From assembly GCF_046054155.1 (NCBI RefSeq), contig NZ_JBEQCT010000011.1:24110-88109 (forward strand): DNA of 64,000 bases. Direction: 5' to 3'. Under the pieces are notes generated by a model. The model had not been told where the DNA came from and did not search any database. It worked only from the letters and a program-made list of their open reading frames with translations. Made by a program: the position numbers and the translations under genes. Source of the DNA: Celerinatantimonas yamalensis (lineage in GTDB: Bacteria > Pseudomonadota > Gammaproteobacteria > Enterobacterales > Celerinatantimonadaceae). Positions 53,043 through 61,936 of the stretch are shown here, one piece after another; the first letter of the stretch is position 1; the number at the start of each line of letters is the position of its first letter.

Positions 53043-53462
53043 CTACTCGCCTTGAATCGTGGCGACAAGTCGACGGGGACCACCATGATTGCGAAACTCA
53101 CACAGGTAGATCCCCTGCCAGGTCCCTAAATTCAAACGCCCCTTGCTAATAGGCAGAATCAGTGAGGTGCCCATTAGGCTACTTTTCAAATGCGCAGGCA
53201 GGTCATCACTCCCTTCAAAAGTATGGCGGTAATAGGGCGCGTCTTCAACAACCAGATGATTCATGACCCGCTCAAAATCTTGGCGCACCGTCGGATCGGC
53301 ATTTTCATTGAGGGTCAACCCTGCTGATGTATGTTGGATAAACAAATGCAGCAAGCCAATTTGCACGGTTTGGATCGCGGAGACAGCCGCGACAATTTCA
53401 TCGGTGATAAGATGGAAGCCCCGCTGACGCGCGGCTAAACACAGCTCTTTTTGTATCCACAT
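53043..53462 (-). CDS. yjbQ: YjbQ family protein (UPF0047)
   Basis: A 139-residue protein matching E. coli YjbQ: MWIQKELCLAARQRGFHLIT start, LFIQHTSAGLTLNENADPTV, and the closing GTWQGIYL then HGGPRR segments. The conserved His and Asp residues suggest metal or phosphate binding; some members show thiamine-phosphate synthase activity. ATG 53462 is chosen by alignment. It lies just upstream of the LuxO-like gene on the same strand, 102 bp away. Confidence 0.9.
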   Translation of the reverse strand: MWIQKELCLAARQRGFHLITDEIVAAVSAIQTVQIGLLHLFIQHTSAGLTLNENADPTVRQDFERVMNHLVVEDAPYYRHTFEGSDDLPAHLKSSLMGTSLILPISKGRLNLGTWQGIYLCEFRNHGGPRRLVATIQGE

Positions 53463-53494
53463 CAGTGATGGTCTCAACATATTTTAATACAGAT

Positions 53495-54178
53495 TTAAGC
53501 ATCGCTTTTGACGCTCTGGCCCAACAATAGCGATAGGTACTGATGATCTAACTCATGTGCCAATTCGTCAAGAAACGCCTGCATAAAAACAACTCGACGT
53601 TCAGCTTCTTGACGCCCGACATCACTTGACATGGTTTTAGGCAAAGCCAACAGTTTTTGATAAAAATGATCCAAACTAGCCACTTGATCATTCGGCTCCC
53701 TCTGCAGGCAAAATGGGTCAGATTCTTGATAAATAAAACGCTTTAAGCTACCACCCACGGCAAAACAGCGAGCGATCCCGATTGCCCCTAGAGCATCGAG
53801 ACGATCAGCATCTTGCACAATTTTCGCCTCAAGTGTCCGCGCTGTGATATCAGCACTAAAGCTGTGCGCTTCAATGGCATGGCAGATAGGTTCAATCCAT
53901 TGCTTTGGATAATACCAGTTAATGAGTTGGGCGCGAGCTCGCTGCGCGGATAATCGAGAGGCCTGTCGACGCAGGGGATCAGACTTACCAACCACCACGC
54001 AATCATGCAGCCAAGCGGCTGGCAACGTAATGGCAAGGTTCGCCTCTGACTGCTCTGTTAAATGCTTGGTGAGTGCAACGACTCGGCGAATATGCGCAAT
54101 ATCATGGGCGCTATCCCCTTGTACTTGGGCGATAACAAACATTTCAAAGAGGGGTTCCCACTGGGCAAAATCTAACAT
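53495..54178 (-). CDS. HD-domain hydrolase, YedJ family
   Basis: A 227-residue metal-dependent HD phosphohydrolase. Visible ligands: His in DSAHDIAHIRRV, HD in AAWLHDCVVV, and Asp in KIVQDADRLDALGAIG. The whole pattern follows E. coli YedJ. The substrate is unknown. ATG 54178 follows AGGTG. It lies 32 bp upstream of yjbQ, likely in the same operon. Confidence 0.85.
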   Translation of the reverse strand: MLDFAQWEPLFEMFVIAQVQGDSAHDIAHIRRVVALTKHLTEQSEANLAITLPAAWLHDCVVVGKSDPLRRQASRLSAQRARAQLINWYYPKQWIEPICHAIEAHSFSADITARTLEAKIVQDADRLDALGAIGIARCFAVGGSLKRFIYQESDPFCLQREPNDQVASLDHFYQKLLALPKTMSSDVGRQEAERRVVFMQAFLDELAHELDHQYLSLLLGQSVKSDA

Positions 54179-54221
54179 TACTGCGCACCTGCTCAATTTA
54201 TCAACATCGCCTCAGTGTATA

Positions 54222-54551
54222 CTAAACTTGCTCAAAACAGTGCGAAGAAGGTAGATATAGTTGGTAAAATTGTACTAGCGGTAATTGGCTGCCTACCAGC
54301 GACTCTTTAAGCGCCTTAGGCCAACGCTTTATATGGTATTCAAACCGATAGGCCAACTGTTTATTGCCAACTTTACAGCAATAAGCGAGCGTCAATGGAC
54401 CCTTGCCTTTTAAATACTTCGCCGCTTGTCGTCCGCTGCATTGATGCTGGGCAAACCGACGCGCCACATCGGTGGTCACGCCAGTATAAAGCTGGTTGGC
54501 ACGAGTACGGATAAGATATACCGACCAACTGTTCGAGCTTTCACTCACCAC
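54222..54551 (-). CDS. GIY-YIG nuclease family protein (YhbQ-like)
   Basis: About 109 residues of a single GIY-YIG domain: VYLIRT, LYTGVTTDVARRFAQHQ and a late Glu in YRFEYHIKRW. Similar to E. coli YhbQ. The start is uncertain: GTG 54551, GTG 54548 or TTG 54560/54569; all overlap the 3' end of the Tim44-like gene, indicating coupling. Confidence 0.85.
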   Translation of the reverse strand: MVSESSNSWSVYLIRTRANQLYTGVTTDVARRFAQHQCSGRQAAKYLKGKGPLTLAYCCKVGNKQLAYRFEYHIKRWPKALKESLVGSQLPLVQFYQLYLPSSHCFEQV

Positions 54552-55413
54552 GCTCTTCAATACCTTCAATTAACCAGTCGGCATTAGCTTGATCAGCACT
54601 GCGGCGTAAATGCCAAATCTCATCGATAGCCTGTTCATTGCTTTGAGTATCTTTATATTTACCGATAAAGTGGACACTCAGTTGTTGATAGAGCTTAGAA
54701 CACTGGGCTCGAACAAGACTCGCCTCAACATATAGGATCTGGTTGCTCAGTGGTTGCGAACCTAATTTCGCGCGCTCATCGACCAACTGCTGGTACAACT
54801 CAGGAGCCACATAATCGCGGATGGTCGGAAGATCATTGTGATTCCACGCCGTTTGAATGATGTTGTAATGTCCCCGAGAACCTTCTAAGAATCCAGAAAT
54901 ATCAAGATCTTTAGGAATATCAAAAGGCACATCATCAGTTGGCGAAGCGCTCTCAGCCGCAAATGAATGATTAGTCGGTTCAAACGGCTCAGGACTGCTG
55001 CGAGTCTGCCAAGGCTGCTGCGCACTGCCATTCGCCTGCGCATTCACCGCCTTGGCCTGCATCATGGCGCGCAAAATTCGAAAACCGATAAAAGCAATCA
55101 CTGCGATTATCAACATGTCCATTATTTGTAATCCATGGAAAGCGCCACTACCAAGCAGCCAGGCAAACAGCCCGCCGGCAAGCAAGCCACCGAGTAAGCC
55201 CCCCATTATTCCAGGGCGGCGCACATTGCTTGCAACGCCTTTTTGCCCCGCACTCTGGCTCGTTGGGCGCTGCGTTAGTGAGTTGTGAGGCGCCGTGCGA
55301 AAGCTTTTACCAAAGGACTTGCCACCGCCAAACTTACGAGCATTAGCATCCAGTGATAAAGTCACGACCGTCAGTGCGACCAGCAATAAAGTCGATACAC
55401 GTTTAAAGGTCAT
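54541..55413 (-). CDS. Tim44-like domain membrane protein, copy 1
   Basis: A 290-residue protein. It has a signal-like N-terminus ending in LDANARKFGGG, a Ser/Thr/Gln-rich linker, a Gly-rich membrane segment (GGLLGGLLAGGLFAWLLGSG), a second hydrophobic stretch and a C-terminal Tim44-like domain (about residues 165-285) with FLEGSRGHYNIIQTAWNHND. The role of bacterial Tim44-like proteins is unclear; they are thought to sit at the inner membrane. It shares layout and many identities with the paralogue at 55942-56739. Confidence 0.85.
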   Translation of the reverse strand: MTFKRVSTLLLVALTVVTLSLDANARKFGGGKSFGKSFRTAPHNSLTQRPTSQSAGQKGVASNVRRPGIMGGLLGGLLAGGLFAWLLGSGAFHGLQIMDMLIIAVIAFIGFRILRAMMQAKAVNAQANGSAQQPWQTRSSPEPFEPTNHSFAAESASPTDDVPFDIPKDLDISGFLEGSRGHYNIIQTAWNHNDLPTIRDYVAPELYQQLVDERAKLGSQPLSNQILYVEASLVRAQCSKLYQQLSVHFIGKYKDTQSNEQAIDEIWHLRRSADQANADWLIEGIEERGE

Positions 55414-55544
55414 TGCTATTGATTCCAATTAAAAGACACGGGGTTAAGTGTAGGGGGTTTAGCGATAAATACCATTCGGCTGTAACAGGGATCAGCATCG
55501 GAAAAACCGAACATTATAATTATTAACTGCGATTTTCAAAGGAT

Positions 55545-55874
55545 CTAGTCCCCTTGCCAGAGATAGCTGGGCAAAGGGATCCGTTCGCCGATAAAAGCAA
55601 TCCCTTCACACTCAAGCAAATAACGTTGCCGCTGATATTGGCTACTGAGTGGCGGGAAAGAGAGTTTACCCCGCGCGTTGACTACCCGATGCCATGGCAG
55701 TTGACTCTCACGGGGCAGCTTTTTAAGGGCTCGGCCCACCGCTCGCGCCATCCGCGGAAATCCTGCCATCGCCGCCACCTGTCCATAGCTTGCAACCTTA
55801 CCCGGTGGAATACTGGCAATCACCAGATAAAATTGCGCGCGATAATCCGGTTTCATTGGCGAGTCACTCATCAT
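55545..55874 (-). CDS. alkyltransferase-like protein (Atl/YbaZ)
   Basis: A 109-residue MGMT-fold protein. It keeps the recognition helix GKVASYGQVAAMAG and the Arg finger region ARAVGRALKK, but the active-site motif is PWHRVVNARGK: Trp replaces the reactive Cys of PCHRV. Such proteins bind O6-alkylguanine and flag it for nucleotide excision repair instead of transferring the alkyl group. It sits between the two Tim44-like genes. Confidence 0.93.
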   Translation of the reverse strand: MMSDSPMKPDYRAQFYLVIASIPPGKVASYGQVAAMAGFPRMARAVGRALKKLPRESQLPWHRVVNARGKLSFPPLSSQYQRQRYLLECEGIAFIGERIPLPSYLWQGD

Positions 55875-55941
55875 TGATGCCTTTGAATAAATGCATGAGA
55901 ACCTCTATGACCTGTGCGTACAATAAATCATATCCCAATAA

Positions 55942-56739
55942 TTACTGTTCACTACGCTCTTCAATTCCTTCAATCAGCCAACTGCTGCTAACGCGATGAC
56001 TATCACGACGTAAATGCCAAATCTCATCAATACGCACTTGGCGACCATCCGTCGTTTTATATTGGCCATTAAAATGTACGCTGACCTGCTGCTGACCGGA
56101 ATATTGCTGAGATCGCACCAGTGACGCATCCACATAAAGAATTTGATTATTCAGTGGTTGAGAGCCAAATTTGGCTCGCTCGGCCATCATCTGTTGATAA
56201 AGCTCTGGCGCAAGGTACGGACCAATGGTGGAAAAATCATTATGATTCCATGCAGTTTGCAAAATATGGTAGTGATTTTTAGCACCTTCTAAAAATCCAT
56301 TCACATCAAAACCGGGCGGCAAGTCAAACTCTTTGGCACTTCCCCCACCTTGATTGAATAGAGATGGACCAGATTGACCCAAATTACCGCGATGGCCTCG
56401 AATTAAACGCCAAACCACCCAGCCAATCAGCAGCCAAATCAATAGATGTCCAAAGCCAAAACCACCGTAACCACCGCCATAACCATAGCCATGATGGCCA
56501 AACATAGAACCAAGGATCCCCCCAACGACTAATCCGCCGAGTAGTCCATGACTAAACCGAGGCCGTGAATAGCCTGAGACAGAGCCATTATTATGAGCAT
56601 AGGAGGGATGATAAGATCGACTGGTATGATAACTATGTCCCCATGAGTGACCGCCACCGAATTTACGAGCATTGGCATTCAGCGACAAAGTTAAGGTGGC
56701 TAGTGTGACTAACAACAACGCTAAGATGCGCTTAGTCAT
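55942..56739 (-). CDS. Tim44-like domain membrane protein, copy 2
   Basis: A 265-residue paralogue of the gene at 54541-55413. The same N-terminus pattern ends LNANARKFGGG, followed by a His/Ser/Tyr-rich segment, a Gly-rich hydrophobic part (GYGYGGGYGGFGFGHLLIWLL) and a Tim44-like domain (FLEGAKNHYHILQTAWNHND). GGGAGG lies before ATG 56739. It looks like a tandem duplication later split by the atl gene. Confidence 0.85.
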   Translation of the reverse strand: MTKRILALLLVTLATLTLSLNANARKFGGGHSWGHSYHTSRSYHPSYAHNNGSVSGYSRPRFSHGLLGGLVVGGILGSMFGHHGYGYGGGYGGFGFGHLLIWLLIGWVVWRLIRGHRGNLGQSGPSLFNQGGGSAKEFDLPPGFDVNGFLEGAKNHYHILQTAWNHNDFSTIGPYLAPELYQQMMAERAKFGSQPLNNQILYVDASLVRSQQYSGQQQVSVHFNGQYKTTDGRQVRIDEIWHLRRDSHRVSSSWLIEGIEERSEQ

Positions 56740-56782
56740 AAGAATCCTCCCGAAGCGCATCTGCGCCTTCTATAAGTGTTAC

Positions 56783-57190
56783 TTAACTATTGATCCAGAC
56801 AGCAATAGCCCATTCCCACAGATTCGGCCATTCAATCTCGCCTTCCTCTTCATCCCCTTCAAGCCAGCGACCCACCCCGCCATCAGGGTCAATATAGTAA
56901 TACCCCTGATCAAAGGCACAAATTGGCAACAGAAATCGTGGCATCCCGTGATCCCACGCCAACGCAGCGACCTCCGGCAGATAGGTATGTTCAAAGGGAT
57001 CGGCTGCGGTTACTGGCTCAAGCGAGCCACAAATGACATCACTGACAGTGAGAAGAAAAGCCCGTAAGTCACTTGGCATAGGCATATAAACCTGCTCTTC
57101 AACTTGTACGATTTGTTCATCGTTAGGTAAACTTTTCGGATAAGCGGCAGGCTGATGTGCTGCACGAATTTGGTCAATATAATCGTCCAT
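56783..57190 (-). CDS. SMI1/KNR4 (SUKH) family protein
   Basis: A 135-residue SUKH-fold protein: LPSDLRAFLLTVSD-like helix (PMPSDLRAFLLTVSD), ICAFDQGYYYIDPDGGVGRW and an acidic loop GDEEEGEIEW. TGAGGAAACG precedes the ATG. SUKH proteins include immunity proteins of contact-dependent toxins, but no toxin gene is next to it, so it may be a general housekeeping member. Confidence 0.8.
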   Translation of the reverse strand: MDDYIDQIRAAHQPAAYPKSLPNDEQIVQVEEQVYMPMPSDLRAFLLTVSDVICGSLEPVTAADPFEHTYLPEVAALAWDHGMPRFLLPICAFDQGYYYIDPDGGVGRWLEGDEEEGEIEWPNLWEWAIAVWINS

Positions 57191-57607
57191 CGTTTCCTCA
57201 CAGATGTCTTAAGAAGGCTCAGTATAAAAGAGCAAAGCAAATGGGGAAAGGATAACTATAAATTAACGCTTAACTGAGCCTAAACGTTTAAAGCAAGTCT
57301 CACCAGCGCGGTTTTCGGCTCTAAGGAAGATCGCATACATACTGTTTTATCAACATAGCATTAGACTATGCGAAGTCTATCTAAAACGCCCTGCAGATAG
57401 CAAGAATAAACCCGTTGAGAACGGGGAACATTGCTGCAATGGCGATAAAAATCTGTTCATCTTGCCTATATTTTTCTAACTCAATTGTGTATAAACATTG
57501 TTCCCCATGTTGATTCATTGCGTGATAAAACTATTGTTCGCGCTTCAATATTTTATCTATGGATAACTTGATTCACGCGCTCTTTCATTGATTTTGGATT
57601 TACAATT
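57191..57607. other. gap before the pectinase gene, with a possible KdgR-like site
   Basis: No gene in 417 bp. At 57489-57506 TGTATAAACATTGTTCCC includes AAACATTGTT, the core of KdgR operators that control pectin genes in other gammaproteobacteria. The flanks match poorly, so the call is tentative. Confidence 0.3.
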
Positions 57608-59389
57608 ATGCACATAACCCGTCTACTCAAAGTAGCCGTTATCAGCACTTTATTAACGGCCTACAGCTCAGTCTATGCATCAGTTACTGATGTGATCAAA
57701 CTATCGACGCCTACTGCTAGTGTCGATTCTCACAATGCAGTGTTAATCTGGAGCGCACCATCAAACGAAACAGCTATTGATGATTATCAAGTCCTAGACG
57801 ATGGTAAAATCATTGCCACAACGAGCCAGAACAATAACAACAACTCAGCCTCTTATCCTTTCATTCAACTGTTTCAAAACAAATATCAAGGTGATCACTT
57901 TACCCAAAAAGTGATCTGGCAGAATGCAACCATCACCGGCCTTCACCCTAACCAGAATTATCACTTCCAGGTGCAAGCGCTCAATAACCATCACCAAGTT
58001 ATCGCGACCAGTAATACCTTGAGCGTGACCACCACCACCACACCAAAGGTCATTAATATTACTCACTATGGCGCGCAAGGAGACGGTCATTTTCTCAATA
58101 CACAGGCCATTCAAAATACAATTAACAGCTGTTCATCAAACTGCGTCGTTGAAATTCCAGCAGGTCAATTTGTCACTGGCGCACTATTTCTACACAGCAA
58201 CATGACCTTACAGCTTGACCAAGGCGCTGAGCTGATTGGTTCCACTAACAGTGCTAATTATCCATCAATAAACGGTACACCAGCAGCACTTATTAACGTT
58301 CAAGCATCATCGCAAACCCCAGCTAAAAAATATCAAAATATACGCATTGTGGGGCAAGGCAGCATTGATGGCCAAGGCTGGAAAACCACACCCGGTTATA
58401 AAAACTACTCTGGGGATACGCAACAACATTACCTTCATGGGAGTAATACACTCTATTCAACCTATGGTCTCTTAGCTAAATCCCAAGTAGACAGTTGTGT
58501 CAATTCAGGCATGTCAGTGCATAGCGCCTATAGTAAATGTCGTTCAAATCTTTTGTACGTACGTAAAGCGACTAACTTTTATATGCAAGGTGTAACCTTA
58601 AAAAATCCGTCTTATCATGGCATTGTTAGCTCCAGCACGAAAAATATGACGCTGAATAGCGTGAGGGTGCAGACTTATGATGTGAATAATGGCGATGGTA
58701 TTGATGTCAGCCGCAGTGACAATACAACGGTCTTTAACAGCTATTTTGATGTCGGTGATGACGCAATTAATTTTGCCGCAGGTGCTGGAGCCAAAGCAGC
58801 TAAAGAGAACGGCGTGAACGGCGCATGGCTGTTCAATAATTTTATCGCGCATGCCCATGGGGGGATCGTGCTAGGCAGTCGAACAGGTTCTGGCATTCAA
58901 GGCATTCTGGCTGAAAACAATGTACTGGTTGGTACGCAAGTCGGGCTACGAGCCAAAAGCGCTGATGATATCGGTGGCGGAGCCAGTGATATTACATTCC
59001 GGAATACGGCGATGGCTGGTTTAACACGCAATGCCATTGAAGTGACGCTACAATATGGCGATCCAAATGGGACTTCCAGCTATAAAGCGGCCAGTAAACC
59101 TGCACAATTTTCAAATTTTCATATCTCTCATGTGTCGGTAAACACAATCACGGGTACAAAACCATCCATCTTCATTGTTGGTGATTTCCACCACAAAACA
59201 GGACACCGTCAGTTGATGTTTGATGATGTGCGCTTCAATCAGGTAATGCCGACCGATATTGAAGATTTAAGTGACAGTCAGTTTAACCATGTAACGTTTA
59301 CTCATCTCAAGCAAGGCAACGATCCTTGGCATTTTCGTCATGTCAGTCAGGTCACCGTCGATGACAAAGAAGTGCAAGCACTAAACTAA
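57608..59389 (+). CDS. secreted GH28 polygalacturonase with fibronectin III domain
   Basis: A 593-residue protein. A signal peptide ends near VYAS. A FnIII-like domain (about 30-145) is followed by a right-handed beta-helix of GH28. Catalytic positions: NGDGIDVSRS (Asp), GDDAINF (Asp-Asp), AHGGIVLGS (His) and RAKSADD in place of the usual RIK. Layout and length match exo-poly-alpha-galacturonosidases such as PehX, which release dimers from the ends of pectin. It stops six bases before an IS end. It is the only pectin gene in the window, probably acquired. Confidence 0.9.
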   Translation: MHITRLLKVAVISTLLTAYSSVYASVTDVIKLSTPTASVDSHNAVLIWSAPSNETAIDDYQVLDDGKIIATTSQNNNNNSASYPFIQLFQNKYQGDHFTQKVIWQNATITGLHPNQNYHFQVQALNNHHQVIATSNTLSVTTTTTPKVINITHYGAQGDGHFLNTQAIQNTINSCSSNCVVEIPAGQFVTGALFLHSNMTLQLDQGAELIGSTNSANYPSINGTPAALINVQASSQTPAKKYQNIRIVGQGSIDGQGWKTTPGYKNYSGDTQQHYLHGSNTLYSTYGLLAKSQVDSCVNSGMSVHSAYSKCRSNLLYVRKATNFYMQGVTLKNPSYHGIVSSSTKNMTLNSVRVQTYDVNNGDGIDVSRSDNTTVFNSYFDVGDDAINFAAGAGAKAAKENGVNGAWLFNNFIAHAHGGIVLGSRTGSGIQGILAENNVLVGTQVGLRAKSADDIGGGASDITFRNTAMAGLTRNAIEVTLQYGDPNGTSSYKAASKPAQFSNFHISHVSVNTITGTKPSIFIVGDFHHKTGHRQLMFDDVRFNQVMPTDIEDLSDSQFNHVTFTHLKQGNDPWHFRHVSQVTVDDKEVQALN

Positions 59390-59394
59390 GTCTC

Positions 59395-59409
59395 CAGGGC
59401 AAGAGCGTG
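59395..59409 (+). repeat. left terminal inverted repeat
   Basis: CAGGGCAAGAGCGTG, begins five bases after the last base of the pectinase stop codon. Confidence 0.85.
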
Positions 59410-59478
59410 CATGTTTTTTAACCAACGTAGCCAGTTGACCTGTTTATAAGTCTGGAGTTATCTTACGCCTTTATTAAA

Positions 59479-60395
59479 GTGAAAACTCTGGACATTGACG
59501 CTTTTTCTCAGCATTTCAAGAATATTCAAAACCCTCGACAAGAGGCTAAAATCACTTATTCTCTGTTTGATGTTCTATTTTTATCGATTTGCAGTGTGAT
59601 GAGTGGCGCTTCTGGCTGGGAGGATATTGGAGAAGCACATCGCCTCTGGTTACAGGAAAAAGGGCTTTTCCCTCAAGGTGTGCCAACTCACGATACCATT
59701 GCTCGTATCATTTCTCGGCTCAACACAACCCAGTTTCGACAATGCTTTATCTGCTGGGCGAAATCCGTCTCAAAACGAACCTAGGGGAATATCATTGCCA
59801 TCAATGGTAAAACACTCAGAAGTTCTTATAATCGAGAGAATAGCCAATCCGCCAGATAAGTGCCTTCGCCACACGCAATGGTGTCGTCATGGGGCAAATA
59901 AAGACAGAAGAAAAGTCGAATGAAATCACGGCTATCCCAGCACTACTAAAGCTTTTGTATATAAAGGATACCTTGTCTCTATTGATGCCATGGGATGTCA
60001 AAAAGACATTGCAAAGCAGATTGTGACACAAAAAGGCGATTACCTTTTAGCGGTGATCGCTTGCATCGTGCGGTTAAACAAGCCTTAGCCGGGAGTATTT
60101 CTCTTCCTGTTGATCCGGACATTTCTCAGAGCCATGGACGCTACGAGGCCAGAGAATATAAGGTATTGCCCGCCACGGCTTTAGTCGGGTCATTCGAAAA
60201 ATGGACAGTATTGGCGTCGCCATGGGTTATCGCTTTGAAAAGAAAAGCCAACAATACTCTTTAGAATACCGCTACTCCATCAGTTCTGCTGAATTAGACC
60301 TATCCAGATTTGCTGGAGCCGTTCGAGGTCATTGGGGCATAGAGTATTTAGATAAGGTGCTAGCGGCAGGCCTAAAAGTCGTGGCAGAAGAATGA
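59479..60395 (+). pseudogene. ISAs1-family transposase remnant
   Basis: Fragments in several frames follow the order of an ISAs1/H-repeat transposase: NIQNPRQEAKITYSL...SGASGWEDIGE (59479-59784), then IIAINGKTLRSSYNR in another frame, EITAIPALLKLLYIK, SIDAMGCQKDIAKQIVTQKG, and finally FAGAVRGHWGIE. The first catalytic site reads INGKT where IDGKT is usual, so Asp is lost. HWGIE runs straight into YLDKVLAA, which is normally the C-terminus, showing an internal deletion of the third catalytic region. Confidence 0.85.
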
Positions 60396-60427
60396 GTGAG
60401 ATGGAGCAGGGTTGATCAAAATATGTT

Positions 60428-60442
60428 CACGCTCTTGCCCTG
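60428..60442 (-). repeat. right terminal inverted repeat
   Basis: CACGCTCTTGCCCTG, exact complement of the left end. Confidence 0.85.
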
Positions 60443-60951
60443 CCTGTTGGTTTACCTTTAATTGTTTCAAAATAAGCACACATAGGAACAATTAAGCTTG
60501 GCATTAACTCTAAAAATCGCGTGTGGCTAAGTAACTTAGGAAAATATTTCTTCCTGTACATTGATACATAATAATATATAAGTTATTGAAATATAAATAT
60601 TTTTACTAATGAAAGGCAATAACAATCGTTATGCATTCACTCATGCTCATTCTGGAATTTCTTCTGCGTTTACGAGCACCATCAGTTATTAACTTCTGTT
60701 CAAAAACAGGTATAAATTTATCGCAAAAATCATCGGCATGGCAAAAGACCGATACTAAATTATGCATTGGCAAGCTCTCAGAAATAATGAATTCATTGAT
60801 CTGATCGTGAAATGCATTTTTAGTTCAATTATATTGAAATTTTATCCCGAGCTGATATGTATTAAAATTGCCGCGCAAATGGCGATATTGATTGAGCCAT
60901 AAGCCCATGCACAAGGCCAATATCAGACCATGAAATCCACTCCAGGTGTAA
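60443..60951. other. AT-rich gap between the IS and the LysR gene
   Basis: No gene, RNA or clear repeat in 509 bp; probably decayed sequence. Confidence 0.5.
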
Positions 60952-61836
60952 TCACTCGGGCAGGCGCGTTTGCAAATAATTTAAAAATAGCGCGACCAAT
61001 CTATTTCTTTCTAGGGGGATTTTGTAAAAACCGTACAGTGTGCGACTGGGGCTGGTGTAGTCTGAGTTGATCTGCACCAAGGTGCGCTGTTTCAGTTTTT
61101 CCACGCAATAGAGGGTGGGTAAGAGTGCAATACCACAGGATTGCACGGCGCTTTCTAAGAGCGATGACAGGCTATTACTGGTCATTCTCGGGACAAATTC
61201 AATTTGATGGGTTGTGCCAGATTTATGCTTTAACTGCCACGTTGTTGATGTTCCTGAGCCCAGCCGAGAGAGGAGTGGCAACTGAATGAGATCTTCGGCG
61301 CAATCAACGTGATGCTGCTGCGCAAAACTAGGGCTGCAGACCAATACATCATGCAGTGATGTGATTGCCTTTGCATAAAGTGGCGTATCGGGAAGGGTTG
61401 TATAGAGCGAGAGGTATAGATCACAGTCGATGCTTTTCATCGTTTGATGTTGTGATAACGCCTGCAGCTCTACATTGATCAATGGATAGTGTTGCAAAAA
61501 TCCTGCTAAAAGTGGCGACAATATTTGCTCGATAAAGGCCATCGGGGCGATGATATGCAGCCGCCCTTGGGGCTCGTTAAGATAACTGCTCACTAATTTT
61601 TCCGCAATATCCGCTTGCTCAAGTAACTGCAAACACTGCTTGGCGAGTTTTTCGCCCACTTCGGTCAGATGAAATTGGCGTACATTACGCTCAACCAGCG
61701 TCACCCCCAACTGCTGCTCGAGGTGTTTTAAACGCCGACTTAAGAGTGATTTTGACAGTTTATAACGGCTTGCTGCCTTACTGATCCCCTGTGCCTTGGC
61801 GATCAGTGCAAAATAAGCCATGTCATCTAAGTTCAT
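60952..61836 (-). CDS. LysR-family regulator divergent from azoR
   Basis: A 294-residue LysR protein. Helix-turn-helix QGISKAASRYKLSKSLLSRR (residues about 16-35), linker helix, then an effector domain with LHIIAPMAFIEQIL. AGGACGAACG precedes the ATG. It is divergently oriented from the azoreductase gene, 100 bp apart with a 19-bp dyad between, the usual arrangement for a LysR activator and its target. The inducer is probably a quinone-like or electrophilic compound, by analogy only. Confidence 0.88.
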   Translation of the reverse strand: MNLDDMAYFALIAKAQGISKAASRYKLSKSLLSRRLKHLEQQLGVTLVERNVRQFHLTEVGEKLAKQCLQLLEQADIAEKLVSSYLNEPQGRLHIIAPMAFIEQILSPLLAGFLQHYPLINVELQALSQHQTMKSIDCDLYLSLYTTLPDTPLYAKAITSLHDVLVCSPSFAQQHHVDCAEDLIQLPLLSRLGSGTSTTWQLKHKSGTTHQIEFVPRMTSNSLSSLLESAVQSCGIALLPTLYCVEKLKQRTLVQINSDYTSPSRTLYGFYKIPLERNRLVALFLNYLQTRLPE

Positions 61837-61850
61837 CGTTCGTCCTATAT

Positions 61851-61869
61851 CTGCAACACTGCGTTGCAG
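61851..61869. promoter_or_regulatory. LysR-type operator between LysR gene and azoR
   Basis: CTGCAAC-ACTGC-GTTGCAG, 7-bp perfect arms and a 5-nt spacer, 14 bp from the LysR start. Fits the T-N11-A class of sites. Confidence 0.6.
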
Positions 61870-61936
61870 TATTGTCTATTTAACTTAATTATTGCAACCG
61901 CCATAATCACTTTGTCATTTAATAAAGGAGCTCAAA

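Larger units (their letters stand above)
59395..60442 (+). mobile_element. degenerate ISAs1-family insertion sequence
   Basis: A 1048-bp element bounded by perfect 15-bp inverted repeats (CAGGGCAAGAGCGTG at 59395-59409 and its complement at 60428-60442). The flanking 8-mers differ (taagtctc and cctgttgg), so no target duplication remains. The single transposase frame is broken, so the copy is inactive. Confidence 0.85.

Noticed and set aside
56783..57190. Toxin-immunity module
   Set aside because: The SUKH protein could be an immunity protein, but no polymorphic toxin or Rhs gene lies beside it.
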